A stretch of 64,000 bases of DNA from Mangrovimonas sp. TPBH4 (GCF_001280505.1 NZ_LBIO01000040.1:342694-406693); one strand, 5' to 3'; positions 9,531 to 19,126 are shown, numbered from the stretch's first letter. Numbers and translations: made by a program. Notes: a model not told the origin generated them from the letters alone.

Positions 9531-10937
9531 ATGGATTTGCAATCTGCACTTTATACCGATTTGTACCAGCTGGCCATGGGTCAATCCTACTTTCTAAAAG
9601 ATAAACACGAGGTAACCGCCACCTTTGACTATTTCTTCAGAAAAACCCCTTTTGATGGAGGTTATGTGCTGTTCTGTGGTTTGGAAGAAGTCTTAACACA
9701 TTTGGAAACCTTTACTTTTTCAGAAGAGGATATTACGTATTTGGCTTCGGAGGGCTTTGATAAAGATTTTTTAGAATACTTAAAAACATTTCAATTTAAG
9801 GGCACCATCAAGAGTATGCCCGAAGGTACCATTGTGTTTCCGTTCATTCCCATTTTAACGGTAAGTGGTACTATTTTGGAATGCCAACTCATAGAAACCT
9901 ATTTGCTCAACACCTTGAACTTTCAATCCTTGATTGCCACCAAGGCAAGCAGGATTCGGCATATTGCCGGTGATTCCAAAAGTTTGGCAGAATTTGGTTT
10001 GCGTCGATCCCAGGGACTCGCAGGTATGCAGGCCAGTAGAGCAGCTTTTATTGGAGGCTTCGATTATACATCCAATGTACTGGCTGGAAAAGAATATCAC
10101 ATTCCGGTTTCAGGGACCATGGCTCATGCGTTTATTCAAAGTTATGATGATGAGTTGACGGCCTTCCGTGATTTTGCAGAAACCAGACCAAACAACTGTG
10201 TGCTTTTGGTGGATACCTATAACACCCTAAAACAAGGCGTTCCCAATGCCATAACCGTAGCCAAGGAAATGGAAGCCAGAGGCGAAAAGCTTTTGGGTAT
10301 TCGGTTGGACAGTGGCGATTTGGCCTATTTGTCCAAAGCCGCCCGAAAACAGTTGGATGCCGCTGAATTACCCTATGTAAAGATTGCAGCCTCCAACCAA
10401 TTGGACGAACATGTGATCCGAAGTTTAAAGGAACAACAGGCCCAAATAGATCTGTATGGCGTAGGCACCAATTTGGTAGTAGGGAAGGAGAGTGCTGCCT
10501 TGGACGGGGTTTACAAACTCTGCAGTTTTAACAACACTCCCCGAATCAAGATTTCGGAGAATCTAAAAAAAATGAATTTCCCAGGGGAAAAGCAGGTCTA
10601 TCGTTATTACAACGAAGAGGAAGAGCATATTGCCGATGCCATTACTTTAGATGGTTTGGAAGCTCCACACACCATGGCACATCCCTTTGAACCTCATAAA
10701 CAAATGGCCTTATCTCCCTATAAAGCGTTGCCTTTACTTCAAATAGTACTTAAAGATGGTAAGCGTTTACACCCTGAACTATCGGCCAAGGAACTTGCAG
10801 ACATTGCCAAACAGAACCTAGAGAAATTGCCTATTGAACACAAGCGTTTTGCCTATCCACATATCTATAAAGTAGGATTAAGCCCCGAGTTGGAAGCTTT
10901 GAGAAACCAATTGAAAAAGGAAAAACTGAAACTCTAA
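9531..10937 (+). CDS. pncB: Nicotinate phosphoribosyltransferase
   Basis: The 468-residue product converts nicotinate and PRPP to nicotinate mononucleotide in the Preiss-Handler NAD salvage pathway. Family motifs include DLYQLAMGQSYF at the N-terminus, EFGLRRSQG in the middle, SGTMAHAFIQSYDDE carrying the conserved His, and RLDSGDLAYLS. Length agrees with bacterial PncB enzymes of the longer type. The nicotinamidase gene follows after three bases, so consecutive pathway steps are encoded together: PncA supplies nicotinate and PncB uses it. Confidence 0.95.
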   Translation: MDLQSALYTDLYQLAMGQSYFLKDKHEVTATFDYFFRKTPFDGGYVLFCGLEEVLTHLETFTFSEEDITYLASEGFDKDFLEYLKTFQFKGTIKSMPEGTIVFPFIPILTVSGTILECQLIETYLLNTLNFQSLIATKASRIRHIAGDSKSLAEFGLRRSQGLAGMQASRAAFIGGFDYTSNVLAGKEYHIPVSGTMAHAFIQSYDDELTAFRDFAETRPNNCVLLVDTYNTLKQGVPNAITVAKEMEARGEKLLGIRLDSGDLAYLSKAARKQLDAAELPYVKIAASNQLDEHVIRSLKEQQAQIDLYGVGTNLVVGKESAALDGVYKLCSFNNTPRIKISENLKKMNFPGEKQVYRYYNEEEEHIADAITLDGLEAPHTMAHPFEPHKQMALSPYKALPLLQIVLKDGKRLHPELSAKELADIAKQNLEKLPIEHKRFAYPHIYKVGLSPELEALRNQLKKEKLKL

Positions 10938-10940
10938 GTT

Positions 10941-11546
10941 ATGAAGGCATTAATTTTAGTAGACATCCAAAATGATTTTCTACCCGGAGGTGCTTTGGCA
11001 GTTCCAAAGGGTGATGCTATCATTCCCAAAATCAATAAAATTCAATCTAAATTTGATTTGATTGTAGCCACACAGGATTGGCATCCAAAAGCCCATAAAA
11101 GCTTTGCATCCAATCATGAAAAAGCACAGGTATTTGATGTGGTTGACCTGAACGGAAATCCCCAGGTATTGTGGCCTGACCATTGTGTACAGGGAAGTGA
11201 CGGCGCGCAATTTTCGGAGGCACTCCGTACCGATAAAGTCGCAGCTATTTTTAGAAAAGGGATGGATATAGAAGTTGATAGCTACAGTGCTTTTTATGAT
11301 AACAACCACAGTAATGCTACCGGCTTAGAGGGCTATTTAAAAGGAAAGGGTATAAGCGATGTGTATGTGGGTGGATTGGCGGCCGATTATTGTGTGTATT
11401 ATACCGCAAAAGATGCTAAATTAGCCGGTTTTAATACCTACTACCTTACGGATGCTACCAGCTATATAGATCAGGCCAGCTATGAGGCTGCATTAACCGA
11501 TTTAAAGGCACATAAAGTACATCTTGTAGAGACCTCAAATCTATAG
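10941..11546 (+). CDS. pncA: Nicotinamidase / pyrazinamidase
   Basis: This 201-residue isochorismatase-fold hydrolase deamidates nicotinamide to nicotinate. D8 in LVDIQNDFLPGG and C151 in GLAADYCVYYT are two members of the expected Asp-Lys-Cys triad. The metal-binding region TQDWHPKAHKSFASNH is present, as is the LWPDHCVQGS signature. It is three bases after pncB and one base before rnpA, forming a compact operon. Confidence 0.95.
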   Translation: MKALILVDIQNDFLPGGALAVPKGDAIIPKINKIQSKFDLIVATQDWHPKAHKSFASNHEKAQVFDVVDLNGNPQVLWPDHCVQGSDGAQFSEALRTDKVAAIFRKGMDIEVDSYSAFYDNNHSNATGLEGYLKGKGISDVYVGGLAADYCVYYTAKDAKLAGFNTYYLTDATSYIDQASYEAALTDLKAHKVHLVETSNL

Positions 11547-11547
11547 T

Positions 11548-11925
11548 ATGAAATACACGTTTAACGCTTCAGAAAAACTAAAAAGCAAGATTGTCATTTC
11601 CCATTTGTTTGAAGAAGGCAAATCGGTATCGGCCTACCCTTTAAAAATGATTTATCTGCCAACACCCCATGCCGATGGCACTTTAATCAAGGCTGGCGTG
11701 TCCGTGAGCAAGCGAAGATTCAAAAATGCCACCGACCGCAACCGCATAAAACGCCTTTTGCGGGAAGCTTATAGATTGAACAAACCCACATTTTTTAACA
11801 ACATTAGTGAGCCTTATGCGTTAATGATTTTGTACATTGGTAAAGATGGTACATCTTTTGAGCAGGTTGATAAAAAAATGAAGCAACTGCTTACAAAATT
11901 TACACAAACGATTACCCTAGATTAA
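11548..11925 (+). CDS. rnpA: Ribonuclease P protein component
   Basis: The 125-residue basic protein carries the RNR signature in KRRFKNATDRNRIKRLLREAYR (shown here only up to the invariant core RNRIKRLLREAYR), which contacts the RNase P RNA during 5' maturation of tRNAs. In many bacteria rnpA follows rpmH near dnaA and oriC. Here rpmH is absent and the gene sits between pncA and a processing protease. It is about 4.5 kb from the proposed origin. Confidence 0.95.
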   Translation: MKYTFNASEKLKSKIVISHLFEEGKSVSAYPLKMIYLPTPHADGTLIKAGVSVSKRRFKNATDRNRIKRLLREAYRLNKPTFFNNISEPYALMILYIGKDGTSFEQVDKKMKQLLTKFTQTITLD

Positions 11926-11936
11926 ACCTTACTGCT

Positions 11937-13571
11937 ATGAAACATCGATTACGTAAACATATCCTTGTGCCTGTTCTTATTGCCTCTATTTTTTTAACAG
12001 GAACAGCCTTTAAGAGCGATTTTTTTGAAATTGCCAAACAGATAGAAATTTTTACCACCCTTTTTAAGGAACTCAACATGAACTATGTTGATGAGACCAA
12101 TCCTGGTGATTTAATGGACACGGCCATTAAAAGCATGTTGGAGGATTTAGATCCCTATACCAATTTTATGAACGAACAGGATGTGGAAGCCTCTAGAATC
12201 AACAATACAGGGGATTACACGGGAATTGGTGCCAGTATTCTGACCTTGAAGGATAAGTTAGTAGTCATTGAACCTTATAAAGATTATCCCGCCGATAAAG
12301 CGGGTTTAAAGGCTGGTGACGAAATTATTAAAGTTGAAAATGTTGTAGTCGCCGATTTTAAGGACGATGCAGCTAATTTGTTGCAAGGCGCCGCTGGTAC
12401 CAATGTAAACGTAACCTATTTACGTCAAGGTAAAACGCATACTGCCACTATTAAACGTGAAGCTGTTGAAATCCATGCCGTACCGCATTATTCCATGGTA
12501 AATAACCAAACAGGTTATGTGGTGTTGCGGAAATTCAACGAAAAGGCGTCTTCAGAGACCATCAATGCCATTAGAAGTCTTAAAAAAGAAGGGGCTAAAA
12601 AATTGATTTTGGACTTAAGAGGCAACCCAGGAGGACTGTTAAGTGAAGCTGTCAATGTGGTCAATATTTTTGTACCTCAAAACCAATTGGTGGTGACCAC
12701 CAAATCTAAAGTAAAGAAATACAACAAAACCTATTACACCTCTAAAGAACCTTTGGACACCGAAATTCCATTGGTGGTACTTATTGATGGCCGCAGTGCT
12801 TCCGCCAGTGAAATTGTATCTGGTGCTTTACAGGATTTGGATCGTGCCGTAGTGGTAGGTACAAGAAGTTTTGGAAAAGGTTTGGTGCAACGTCCAAAAC
12901 CATTAGTGTATGGAACCCATATGAAAATTACCATTTCCAGATATTACACCCCATCGGGTCGTTGTATTCAGGCTTTGGATTATTGGAACAGGGATGAAGA
13001 AGGTAAAGCCACTAGAGTAAAACAGGAAAATTACAACGCCTTTAAAACCAAAAAAGGAAGAACCGTTTACGACGGTGGGGGTATCCAACCAGACGTGGAA
13101 ATGGAGGAATCAATTTATAGCCCAATTACGACAGCCATCTTAAATGATAACCTTATTTTTGATTATGCCACCAAATATTATTACAGTCATCAAGTAGCTG
13201 ATTTGAATGCCTTTAAATTTACAGATACGGACTTTAAGGATTTTAAAACCTTCCTTAAAACCAATGATTTCAACTTTGAAACCAAGACAGAAAAAGCCTT
13301 TGATGATGCCTTAGCTGTCGCCAAGGAAGAACAGTTAAAACCAGTTATCAATCCAGAGTATGATGCGCTTGTAAAGACTTTAAATTCCTATAAGGACCAA
13401 GCCGTAGATGCCAACAAAACCCAATTGTCATCCCTATTGTCTGACGAGATCGTCAAACGCTATTTTTATAGAGAAGGATTATATACTTATTATATTGCTA
13501 CTAATACTGAAATTCAAAAAGCTACCGAAATTTTAGGGAATTTATCGACCTATCAAGGCTACTTGAAGTAA
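11937..13571 (+). CDS. S41-family carboxy-terminal processing peptidase
   Basis: The 544-residue product has an N-terminal signal or anchor (ILVPVLIASIFLTGTAF), a PDZ domain at about 85-165 (IEPYKDYPADKAGLKAGDEI) and the tail-specific protease core. The Ser/Lys dyad is S289 in DGRSASASEI and K314 in SFGKGLVQ, 25 residues apart as in the family. About 110 C-terminal residues follow the core. It starts 11 bases after rnpA. It most likely trims or degrades periplasmic proteins; the substrate is unknown. Confidence 0.93.
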   Translation: MKHRLRKHILVPVLIASIFLTGTAFKSDFFEIAKQIEIFTTLFKELNMNYVDETNPGDLMDTAIKSMLEDLDPYTNFMNEQDVEASRINNTGDYTGIGASILTLKDKLVVIEPYKDYPADKAGLKAGDEIIKVENVVVADFKDDAANLLQGAAGTNVNVTYLRQGKTHTATIKREAVEIHAVPHYSMVNNQTGYVVLRKFNEKASSETINAIRSLKKEGAKKLILDLRGNPGGLLSEAVNVVNIFVPQNQLVVTTKSKVKKYNKTYYTSKEPLDTEIPLVVLIDGRSASASEIVSGALQDLDRAVVVGTRSFGKGLVQRPKPLVYGTHMKITISRYYTPSGRCIQALDYWNRDEEGKATRVKQENYNAFKTKKGRTVYDGGGIQPDVEMEESIYSPITTAILNDNLIFDYATKYYYSHQVADLNAFKFTDTDFKDFKTFLKTNDFNFETKTEKAFDDALAVAKEEQLKPVINPEYDALVKTLNSYKDQAVDANKTQLSSLLSDEIVKRYFYREGLYTYYIATNTEIQKATEILGNLSTYQGYLK

Positions 13572-13641
13572 AAAATTTCTTAAGTACATTTTTAAAAAGT
13601 AGAAAAATAAAGTATATTTATTTCCCCTTATTGTAATAATA

Positions 13642-14478
13642 ATGAAAAAATTAATAGCATTTTTTATTTTAATTACACAATTTTTATGTGCCCAAGAAGA
13701 TCTAACACACGAGGTTTATTTTGAAACCGACAAGTTTGAAGTTCCACCAACAGAGCACAATAGATTACTATTATTTCTTTCGGAAATTGAAGGTTTAGAC
13801 ATTGAAAAAGTGTCTATTTATGGGTTTACTGACGATCGAGGAAGTGATACCTATAATCTTAAACTTTCCCAACAAAGAGCTAATTCCATAAAGACTATTT
13901 TCTCCAACAACGAATTTGATGAATCCGTCATCACCAATGTTGATGGAAAAGGAGAGGTGTTATTAAAGGTTATAAAAGAAGAGGATGTCCATAAAATAAG
14001 AGGTCTAAACCGAAAAGTTGAAATCATTGTACATCCTTACAATCCGCCTAGAGTGGTTGAAGAACCCGTAAAAATGGATGTCAAGGACCAACTGAAAGGT
14101 GATCTTAAGGCAGGGGATAAATTCACTTTAGACAATATTTTGTTTAAAACTGGTTATAGTTATTTACTTTCGGAATCTGTGAAAACTTTGGAAGAACTTG
14201 CTGAAGTTTTGGTTGAGCGCGATGATATTTATTTTACCATTCAGGGCCATGTATGCTGCACGCAAAACAGTAGGGATGCTATAGACAGGAAAACCAAAAA
14301 ACGTAATCTTTCTGTAGCCAGAGCTAAGTATATCTATGACTATTTAGCCAAAAAAGGGGTAAACAAAAAACGAATGAAATACGTTGGAATGCGTCGCTTG
14401 TTCCCACTTGGTGGCGATCCTAAATTTGACAGGCGCGTGGAAATCTTAGTTACCTATGTAGGAGGGGAAAATAAGTAA
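13642..14478 (+). CDS. Periplasmic protein with two OmpA-like domains
   Basis: The 278-residue product has a signal peptide (LIAFFILITQFLCAQ) and two tandem peptidoglycan-binding OmpA-C-like domains with no beta barrel. The first is at about 25-130 (VSIYGFTDDRGSDTYNLKLS, then QRANSIK). The second is at about 165-275 (ILFKTGYSYLL, IQGHVCCTQ, ARAKYIYDYL, FDRRVEILV). The second has an unusual CC and a longer loop. It probably tethers or senses the cell wall. The following GNAT gene is convergent, only 11 bases away. Confidence 0.85.
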   Translation: MKKLIAFFILITQFLCAQEDLTHEVYFETDKFEVPPTEHNRLLLFLSEIEGLDIEKVSIYGFTDDRGSDTYNLKLSQQRANSIKTIFSNNEFDESVITNVDGKGEVLLKVIKEEDVHKIRGLNRKVEIIVHPYNPPRVVEEPVKMDVKDQLKGDLKAGDKFTLDNILFKTGYSYLLSESVKTLEELAEVLVERDDIYFTIQGHVCCTQNSRDAIDRKTKKRNLSVARAKYIYDYLAKKGVNKKRMKYVGMRRLFPLGGDPKFDRRVEILVTYVGGENK

Positions 14479-14489
14479 TAATTACAAGC

Positions 14490-14942
14490 CTAAACCTTAG
14501 TTTTCAACATTGCGATATGAGGAATCCCATCTTCTAAATAGGAGTCTCCAATTTCTCTAAATCCAAGATTGTTATAAAATTGCTGTAAATAGCATTGTGC
14601 CGATATTTTAATGATATCTTCATTAAAGTAATTGGAAATGGCTTCGATTGAGCTTTCCATTATTTGATAACCATACTTGTGTTTACGCCTGTTGGTGGCC
14701 ACAACCACCCTTCCAATGCTTGCTTCATTAAAGTAATCACCAGCCTTAAAAAGTCGGGTATAGGCAACCAAAGTATCGCCTTCATAACCTAAGACATGTA
14801 AAGCCTTTTGATCTTTGTTGTCCACATCTTGATACACACAATCCTGTTCTACCACAAAAACCTCAGACCGTAAACGTAAAAGCGCATAGAGTTCCTCAAC
14901 GCTTAATTCTGAAAAATATTTAATGCTAATAGACAACATCAA
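14490..14942 (-). CDS. GNAT-family N-acetyltransferase, ElaA-like
   Basis: The 150-residue protein has the ElaA-like N-terminus (SVEELYALLRLRSEVFVVEQDCVYQD, shown by its core LRSEVFVVEQDC). The acetyl-CoA-binding segment IGRVVVATNRRKHKYGYQIM is close to the R/Q-x2-G-x-G/A motif. The terminal part QFYNNLGFREIG is typical of GNATs. The substrate is unknown. Its start overlaps the end of the CDF gene by four bases, so it is translationally coupled to it. Confidence 0.85.
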   Translation of the reverse strand: MMLSISIKYFSELSVEELYALLRLRSEVFVVEQDCVYQDVDNKDQKALHVLGYEGDTLVAYTRLFKAGDYFNEASIGRVVVATNRRKHKYGYQIMESSIEAISNYFNEDIIKISAQCYLQQFYNNLGFREIGDSYLEDGIPHIAMLKTKV

Positions 14943-15850
14943 TCTTGAACAATTACTTCTTTAGGATCTTTTTTATTGAATTCGGGCTGTATGGTAACAT
15001 GGTTAATTTCGAACTTATCATGCAACAGTTTTTCTATTTCGTGCAAAAGCTCGTTGAACTCGGTTGTGGAAATGTCTTCATTTAAATCTAAATGGGCTTC
15101 CAAATGCAGTTCATGGTCACTTAAGTTCCAAATATGAACGTGATGTAATTTACTCACTTTAGGCAATTTATTCACAGCTCTAACAACATCTTTGATATTT
15201 ATATTGTCTGGTGTGAACAACATCAACATTTTTGTGGATGTTTTTAATAAATCGTAACCCACCCAAATAAGGTACAATGCTATTAAAAAGGTAAGCACAC
15301 TATCTACCCAAAACACTTGGTAATACTTCATCAACAGTCCACCAATTAAAACAGCCACACTTGCCAACATATCCGTTAACAGATGTAAATAGGCAGAACG
15401 GATATTAATGTTCTTTTCAGAATCACTTTTCAACAATAGCACACTAAACCCATTGGCTGCTATAGCTATTAAGGATAGCCAAATCACCAAATTGGATTCT
15501 ATTTCCTCTGGTGCCTTAAAACGCTTGATAGCTTCAATTATCAATAAAATAGCCACCACAACCAAAGTGATGGCATTTATGAAAGCTGCTAATATTTCGG
15601 CACGTTTAAATCCAAAAGTTCTATTAATAGAAGCCTTTTGTTTGGAGAGCTTAGAAGCGGCATAACTTACAATCAAGGAAAGGACATCACTAAAGTTATG
15701 AAGGGCATCACTTAAAAGCGACAAACTACCAGAAATAAGTCCACCAATAATTTGTGCTACAGTTATAACAATATTTAAAAAGATAGAAACCACCAGATTT
15801 CTATCTTTTTTACCTACATGTGTGTGTGTATGTGAATGTCCATGTCCCAT
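14939..15850 (-). CDS. Cation diffusion facilitator (CDF) metal exporter
   Basis: The 303-residue inner-membrane protein starts with a His-rich tail (GHGHSHTHTH) and has six likely helices. Metal-site residues are HNFSD-like in LSDALHNFSDVLSL (helix 2) and HLLTD in helix 5. A cytoplasmic domain at about 205-295 contains HVHIWNLSDHELHLEAHLDL. Members export Zn2+, Co2+ or Cd2+ in exchange for H+. It directly abuts rpiB upstream and overlaps the GNAT gene downstream. Confidence 0.93.
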   Translation of the reverse strand: MGHGHSHTHTHVGKKDRNLVVSIFLNIVITVAQIIGGLISGSLSLLSDALHNFSDVLSLIVSYAASKLSKQKASINRTFGFKRAEILAAFINAITLVVVAILLIIEAIKRFKAPEEIESNLVIWLSLIAIAANGFSVLLLKSDSEKNINIRSAYLHLLTDMLASVAVLIGGLLMKYYQVFWVDSVLTFLIALYLIWVGYDLLKTSTKMLMLFTPDNINIKDVVRAVNKLPKVSKLHHVHIWNLSDHELHLEAHLDLNEDISTTEFNELLHEIEKLLHDKFEINHVTIQPEFNKKDPKEVIVQD

Positions 15851-16285
15851 TTAGCAAGACACCGGAATCTTGTTTACTCGGTTTTGGTGGCGTCCACCTT
15901 CAAACTGTGTATCCAAAAATGCATCAACCATTTCAATGGCTTGAGGAAGCGCCGTAAAACGCGCCGGAATACTCAATATATTGGCATTGTTGTGCTCTCT
16001 GGCCAAGGTTACAATTTCCTTAGTCCAGCATAGGGCAGAACGTACACCTTGATGTTTGTTGGCCGTCATGTTGGCTCCATTTCCACTACCGCAAATAATA
16101 ATTCCAAAATCTGCAGCTTTACTCTCCACATCATTGGCCACAGGATGTACAAAATCTGGATAATCTACACTGTCTGTACTGTCTGTACCATAGTTTTTAA
16201 CAGTATGTCCCTTTGCCTCCAAATGTTTAACAATAGCATATTTATACTCTGTTCCTGCGTGATCGTTACCGATTGAAATGTTCAT
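15851..16285 (-). CDS. rpiB: Ribose-5-phosphate isomerase B
   Basis: The 144-residue protein interconverts ribose 5-phosphate and ribulose 5-phosphate. It matches RpiB with IGNDHAG at the N-terminus, the DYPDFVHPVA segment, the catalytic-Cys loop IICGSGNGANMTANK (C65) and RAALCW-like VRSALCWT. It is first in a minus-strand operon with the CDF and GNAT genes. It faces the long AT-rich gap and, beyond that, rnr. Confidence 0.95.
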   Translation of the reverse strand: MNISIGNDHAGTEYKYAIVKHLEAKGHTVKNYGTDSTDSVDYPDFVHPVANDVESKAADFGIIICGSGNGANMTANKHQGVRSALCWTKEIVTLAREHNNANILSIPARFTALPQAIEMVDAFLDTQFEGGRHQNRVNKIPVSC

Positions 16286-16933
16286 TATATGTATTAAATT
16301 GATTTAAAGGTACAAAGGTACAAAATGTCGCCTTACAGCCTATAGTTATTCACATTTTAAAGTATTGGTTAATTACTTTTAGCTTTTCTTTTTATAAGTT
16401 GTTAATAACTGTTAATTAAATTCTAAAAGATTATTTTCTAAAATTCAAATATATTTTCAATAGAGAAATGGCATTGAAAAAACCAAAAGATAACTTCACT
16501 TTTTTTGGGAGAGTTTTCAGCATTGAATTTTTCATTATAAACACCAAAATTTCCAAAAGTTGTTAAATCAAAACTATTAACATTCCTTTTAAACAGGTTT
16601 TAATAACTACTTAAATTTCATTCAAAATGAAGTATTTAAGTAAATAATAACTGTTAATAACATTTTAATAGACCGTAAACTGTGAGTTTTCAAAAAAAAA
16701 ATCAAAAAAGTTATTCCAGTTATTAACACCCTATCATAAACAACAATCATTTTTTAAAAATTTCAAAAAAGAAAAGTAATTATAATACTATTTGTGAATA
16801 ACGATAAGATTTATAAAATCTGTTTGAAAAGGAGTATTTGAAATCTGTTTAGGGATTCCTTTAAAATCTTAGCGTAAAAGAAATATGATTTAGTATATTA
16901 AACCTTAGATTTGTTACTATTAGAAAAAAGAGA
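16286..16933. other. Candidate chromosomal replication origin (oriC) in the rpiB-rnr gap
   Basis: This is the only gene-free stretch above 300 bases. It is very AT-rich and divergent genes flank it. Perfect TTATTCACA nonamers (a one-base variant of the DnaA box TTATCCACA) occur at 16346-16354 on plus and 16793-16801 on minus, close to its two ends and inversely oriented. Between them TTATTAACA-type nonamers occur at 16400-16408 (minus), 16652-16660 (minus) and 16720-16728 (plus). An 11-base direct repeat TAACTGTTAAT occurs at 16406-16416 and 16648-16658. parS sites lie 16-26 kb to the right, and strand composition appears to change here. The promoters of rpiB and rnr must also lie within it. 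Confidence 0.55.
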
Positions 16934-19126
16934 ATGGCTAGAAAGAAAAAAAGAAGGAAATCGAACAACCAAATTTCCAACCTTACAAATACAATCTTAA
17001 GTATTTTAAAAAAGGAACGTAACAAAGCTTTCAACTACAAGCAGATAGCTGCTAAACTGGGAGTGAACGATGCTAGCAGCAGGAACCAGATCATTAAGAA
17101 ACTTCAGCAGCTTAAAGCAAAACAGGAAATAGAAGAAGTAGAACGTGGCAAATTCAAGGCCATTGTTACTACCGAATACTATACGGGAATTGTGGATATG
17201 AGTGCCAAGGGATCCGGGTATATTATTTCCGATCACTTTGAGGAGGATGTTTTTATTGCCTCAAACAATATGAATAAGGCTCTGGATGGTGATGAAGTGG
17301 AGTTTTACGTCTATAAACGTCGGAGCAGAGGTCGTCAGGAAGGAGAAGTGACCCAAATTTTAAAACGTGCTAAGACCGAGTATGTTGGCGTGGTACAATT
17401 GCACAGCAATTATGCCTTTGTAATTCCTGATAGTAGTAAAATGTACAAGGATATTTTTGTACCAATCAATAAAACCAACGATGCTGAGGATGGAGATAAA
17501 GTGTTGGTATCTTTGGAAGATTGGCCGGAGAAAGCCGATTCTCCCTATGGTAAAATTTTGAAGGTTTTAGGAAAACCAGGAGAGCATAACACCGAAATCC
17601 ACTCAATATTAGCAGAGTACGGTTTGCCTTATGAATTTCCTTATGAAGTAGAAGCTTACGCCAACAATTTGGATACTTCTATAACCAAAGAGGAAATAGC
17701 CAAAAGACGCGATATGCGTGACATATTGACCTTTACAATCGATCCTAAGGATGCCAAGGACTTCGATGACGCATTGTCCTTTAAAGTGCTTGAAAACGGC
17801 TTATATGAGATCGGAATCCATATTGCGGATGTGTCGCATTACGTGCGTCCAAATACCGTATTGGATGATGAGGCTTATGAACGTGCAACTTCGGTGTATT
17901 TGGTAGATCGTGTGGTGCCTATGCTTCCCGAAATTTTATCCAATAATGCTTGTTCGTTGCGACCTCATGAAGAGAAATATACCTTTTCGGCTGTGTTTCA
18001 AATAAATGACAAGGCTGAGGTAAAAGACCAATGGTTTGGTAGAACCGTGACCTACAGTGATGCCCGATTTGCCTATGAAGAGGCTCAGGCTATTATTGAA
18101 TCTGAAACCAACGATATTCCTGAAGAAGTGTCCTTAACAGGAAAAGCTTATAAAGCTGATCAAAACATTGCCGATGCTATTTTGAAAATGGATGCCTTGG
18201 CCAAAAAAATGCGTAGCAAGCGTATGCGCTCAGGCGCCATTTCCTTTGATAAAGTAGAAGTGAAATTCAATTTGGATAAAGACAATAATCCTGTTGGGGT
18301 TTTCTTTAAAACCAGTAAGGATGCCAATAAATTGATTGAGGAATTCATGCTTCTGGCGAATAAAAAAGTGGCAGAATTTGTAGGGAAACAGAAACCGCCA
18401 AAGACCTTTGTATACCGTGTTCACGACGAACCGGATGAAAGTAAATTAGCCGCCTTGCAAGGGGTGGTGTCTAAATTTGGATATAAACTGAATTTCAAGG
18501 ATCGGAAAAGTATTTCCAGTTCGCTTAACAATTTATTGTCTGAGGTAAACGGCAAAAAAGAACAGAATTTGGTGGATACCTTGACGATTAGAAGTATGAG
18601 CAAAGCCGAATATACCACACAAAATATTGGGCATTATGGATTGGCTTTTGAGTATTACAGTCACTTTACATCGCCTATTCGTCGTTATCCAGATGTGATG
18701 GCGCATCGCTTGTTGCAGATGTATTTGGACGGTGAAAAATCGGCCAATGAAGAGATCTACGAAGATAAGTGCAAACATTCCAGTGATATGGAATATTTAG
18801 CGACGAAAGCCGAGCGAGATTCCATCAAGTATATGCAAATTAGGTTCATGCAGGATCATAAGGATGAAAAGTTTTTAGGGGTAATTTCCGGAGTCACCGA
18901 TTGGGGTATTTATGTGGAAATTATTTCTAATAAATGTGAAGGCATGGTGAGAATCCGCGACATCCGTGATGATTATTACGAATTTGATGAAGCCCAATTT
19001 GCTATCATTGGTCGCGAAACCAAACACATGTACCAGTTAGGAGATGAAGTGATGGTAACCGTTAAGGATACGGATTTGGTGAAAAAGCATTTAGATTTTA
19101 ATTTAGTGGGGAAACCAGAGGATTAA
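16934..19126 (+). CDS. rnr: Ribonuclease R (3'-5' exoribonuclease)
   Basis: The 730-residue protein has an N-terminal basic tail, a winged-helix-like segment (about 20-70), cold-shock/OB domains (about 75-240), the RNB catalytic domain (about 260-590) and a C-terminal S1 domain (about 640-725). The RNB active-site aspartates are in TIDPKDAKDFDDALSF. The SPIRRYPDVMAHR motif, also typical, is near 575. It degrades structured RNA and helps in rRNA quality control. It begins just right of the proposed origin. Confidence 0.96.
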   Translation: MARKKKRRKSNNQISNLTNTILSILKKERNKAFNYKQIAAKLGVNDASSRNQIIKKLQQLKAKQEIEEVERGKFKAIVTTEYYTGIVDMSAKGSGYIISDHFEEDVFIASNNMNKALDGDEVEFYVYKRRSRGRQEGEVTQILKRAKTEYVGVVQLHSNYAFVIPDSSKMYKDIFVPINKTNDAEDGDKVLVSLEDWPEKADSPYGKILKVLGKPGEHNTEIHSILAEYGLPYEFPYEVEAYANNLDTSITKEEIAKRRDMRDILTFTIDPKDAKDFDDALSFKVLENGLYEIGIHIADVSHYVRPNTVLDDEAYERATSVYLVDRVVPMLPEILSNNACSLRPHEEKYTFSAVFQINDKAEVKDQWFGRTVTYSDARFAYEEAQAIIESETNDIPEEVSLTGKAYKADQNIADAILKMDALAKKMRSKRMRSGAISFDKVEVKFNLDKDNNPVGVFFKTSKDANKLIEEFMLLANKKVAEFVGKQKPPKTFVYRVHDEPDESKLAALQGVVSKFGYKLNFKDRKSISSSLNNLLSEVNGKKEQNLVDTLTIRSMSKAEYTTQNIGHYGLAFEYYSHFTSPIRRYPDVMAHRLLQMYLDGEKSANEEIYEDKCKHSSDMEYLATKAERDSIKYMQIRFMQDHKDEKFLGVISGVTDWGIYVEIISNKCEGMVRIRDIRDDYYEFDEAQFAIIGRETKHMYQLGDEVMVTVKDTDLVKKHLDFNLVGKPED

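Noticed and set aside
16286..16933. Degraded gene or phage attachment site in the rpiB-rnr gap
   Set aside because: No open frame of note, no tRNA fragment and no integrase nearby; the repeated DnaA-like nonamers fit an origin better.
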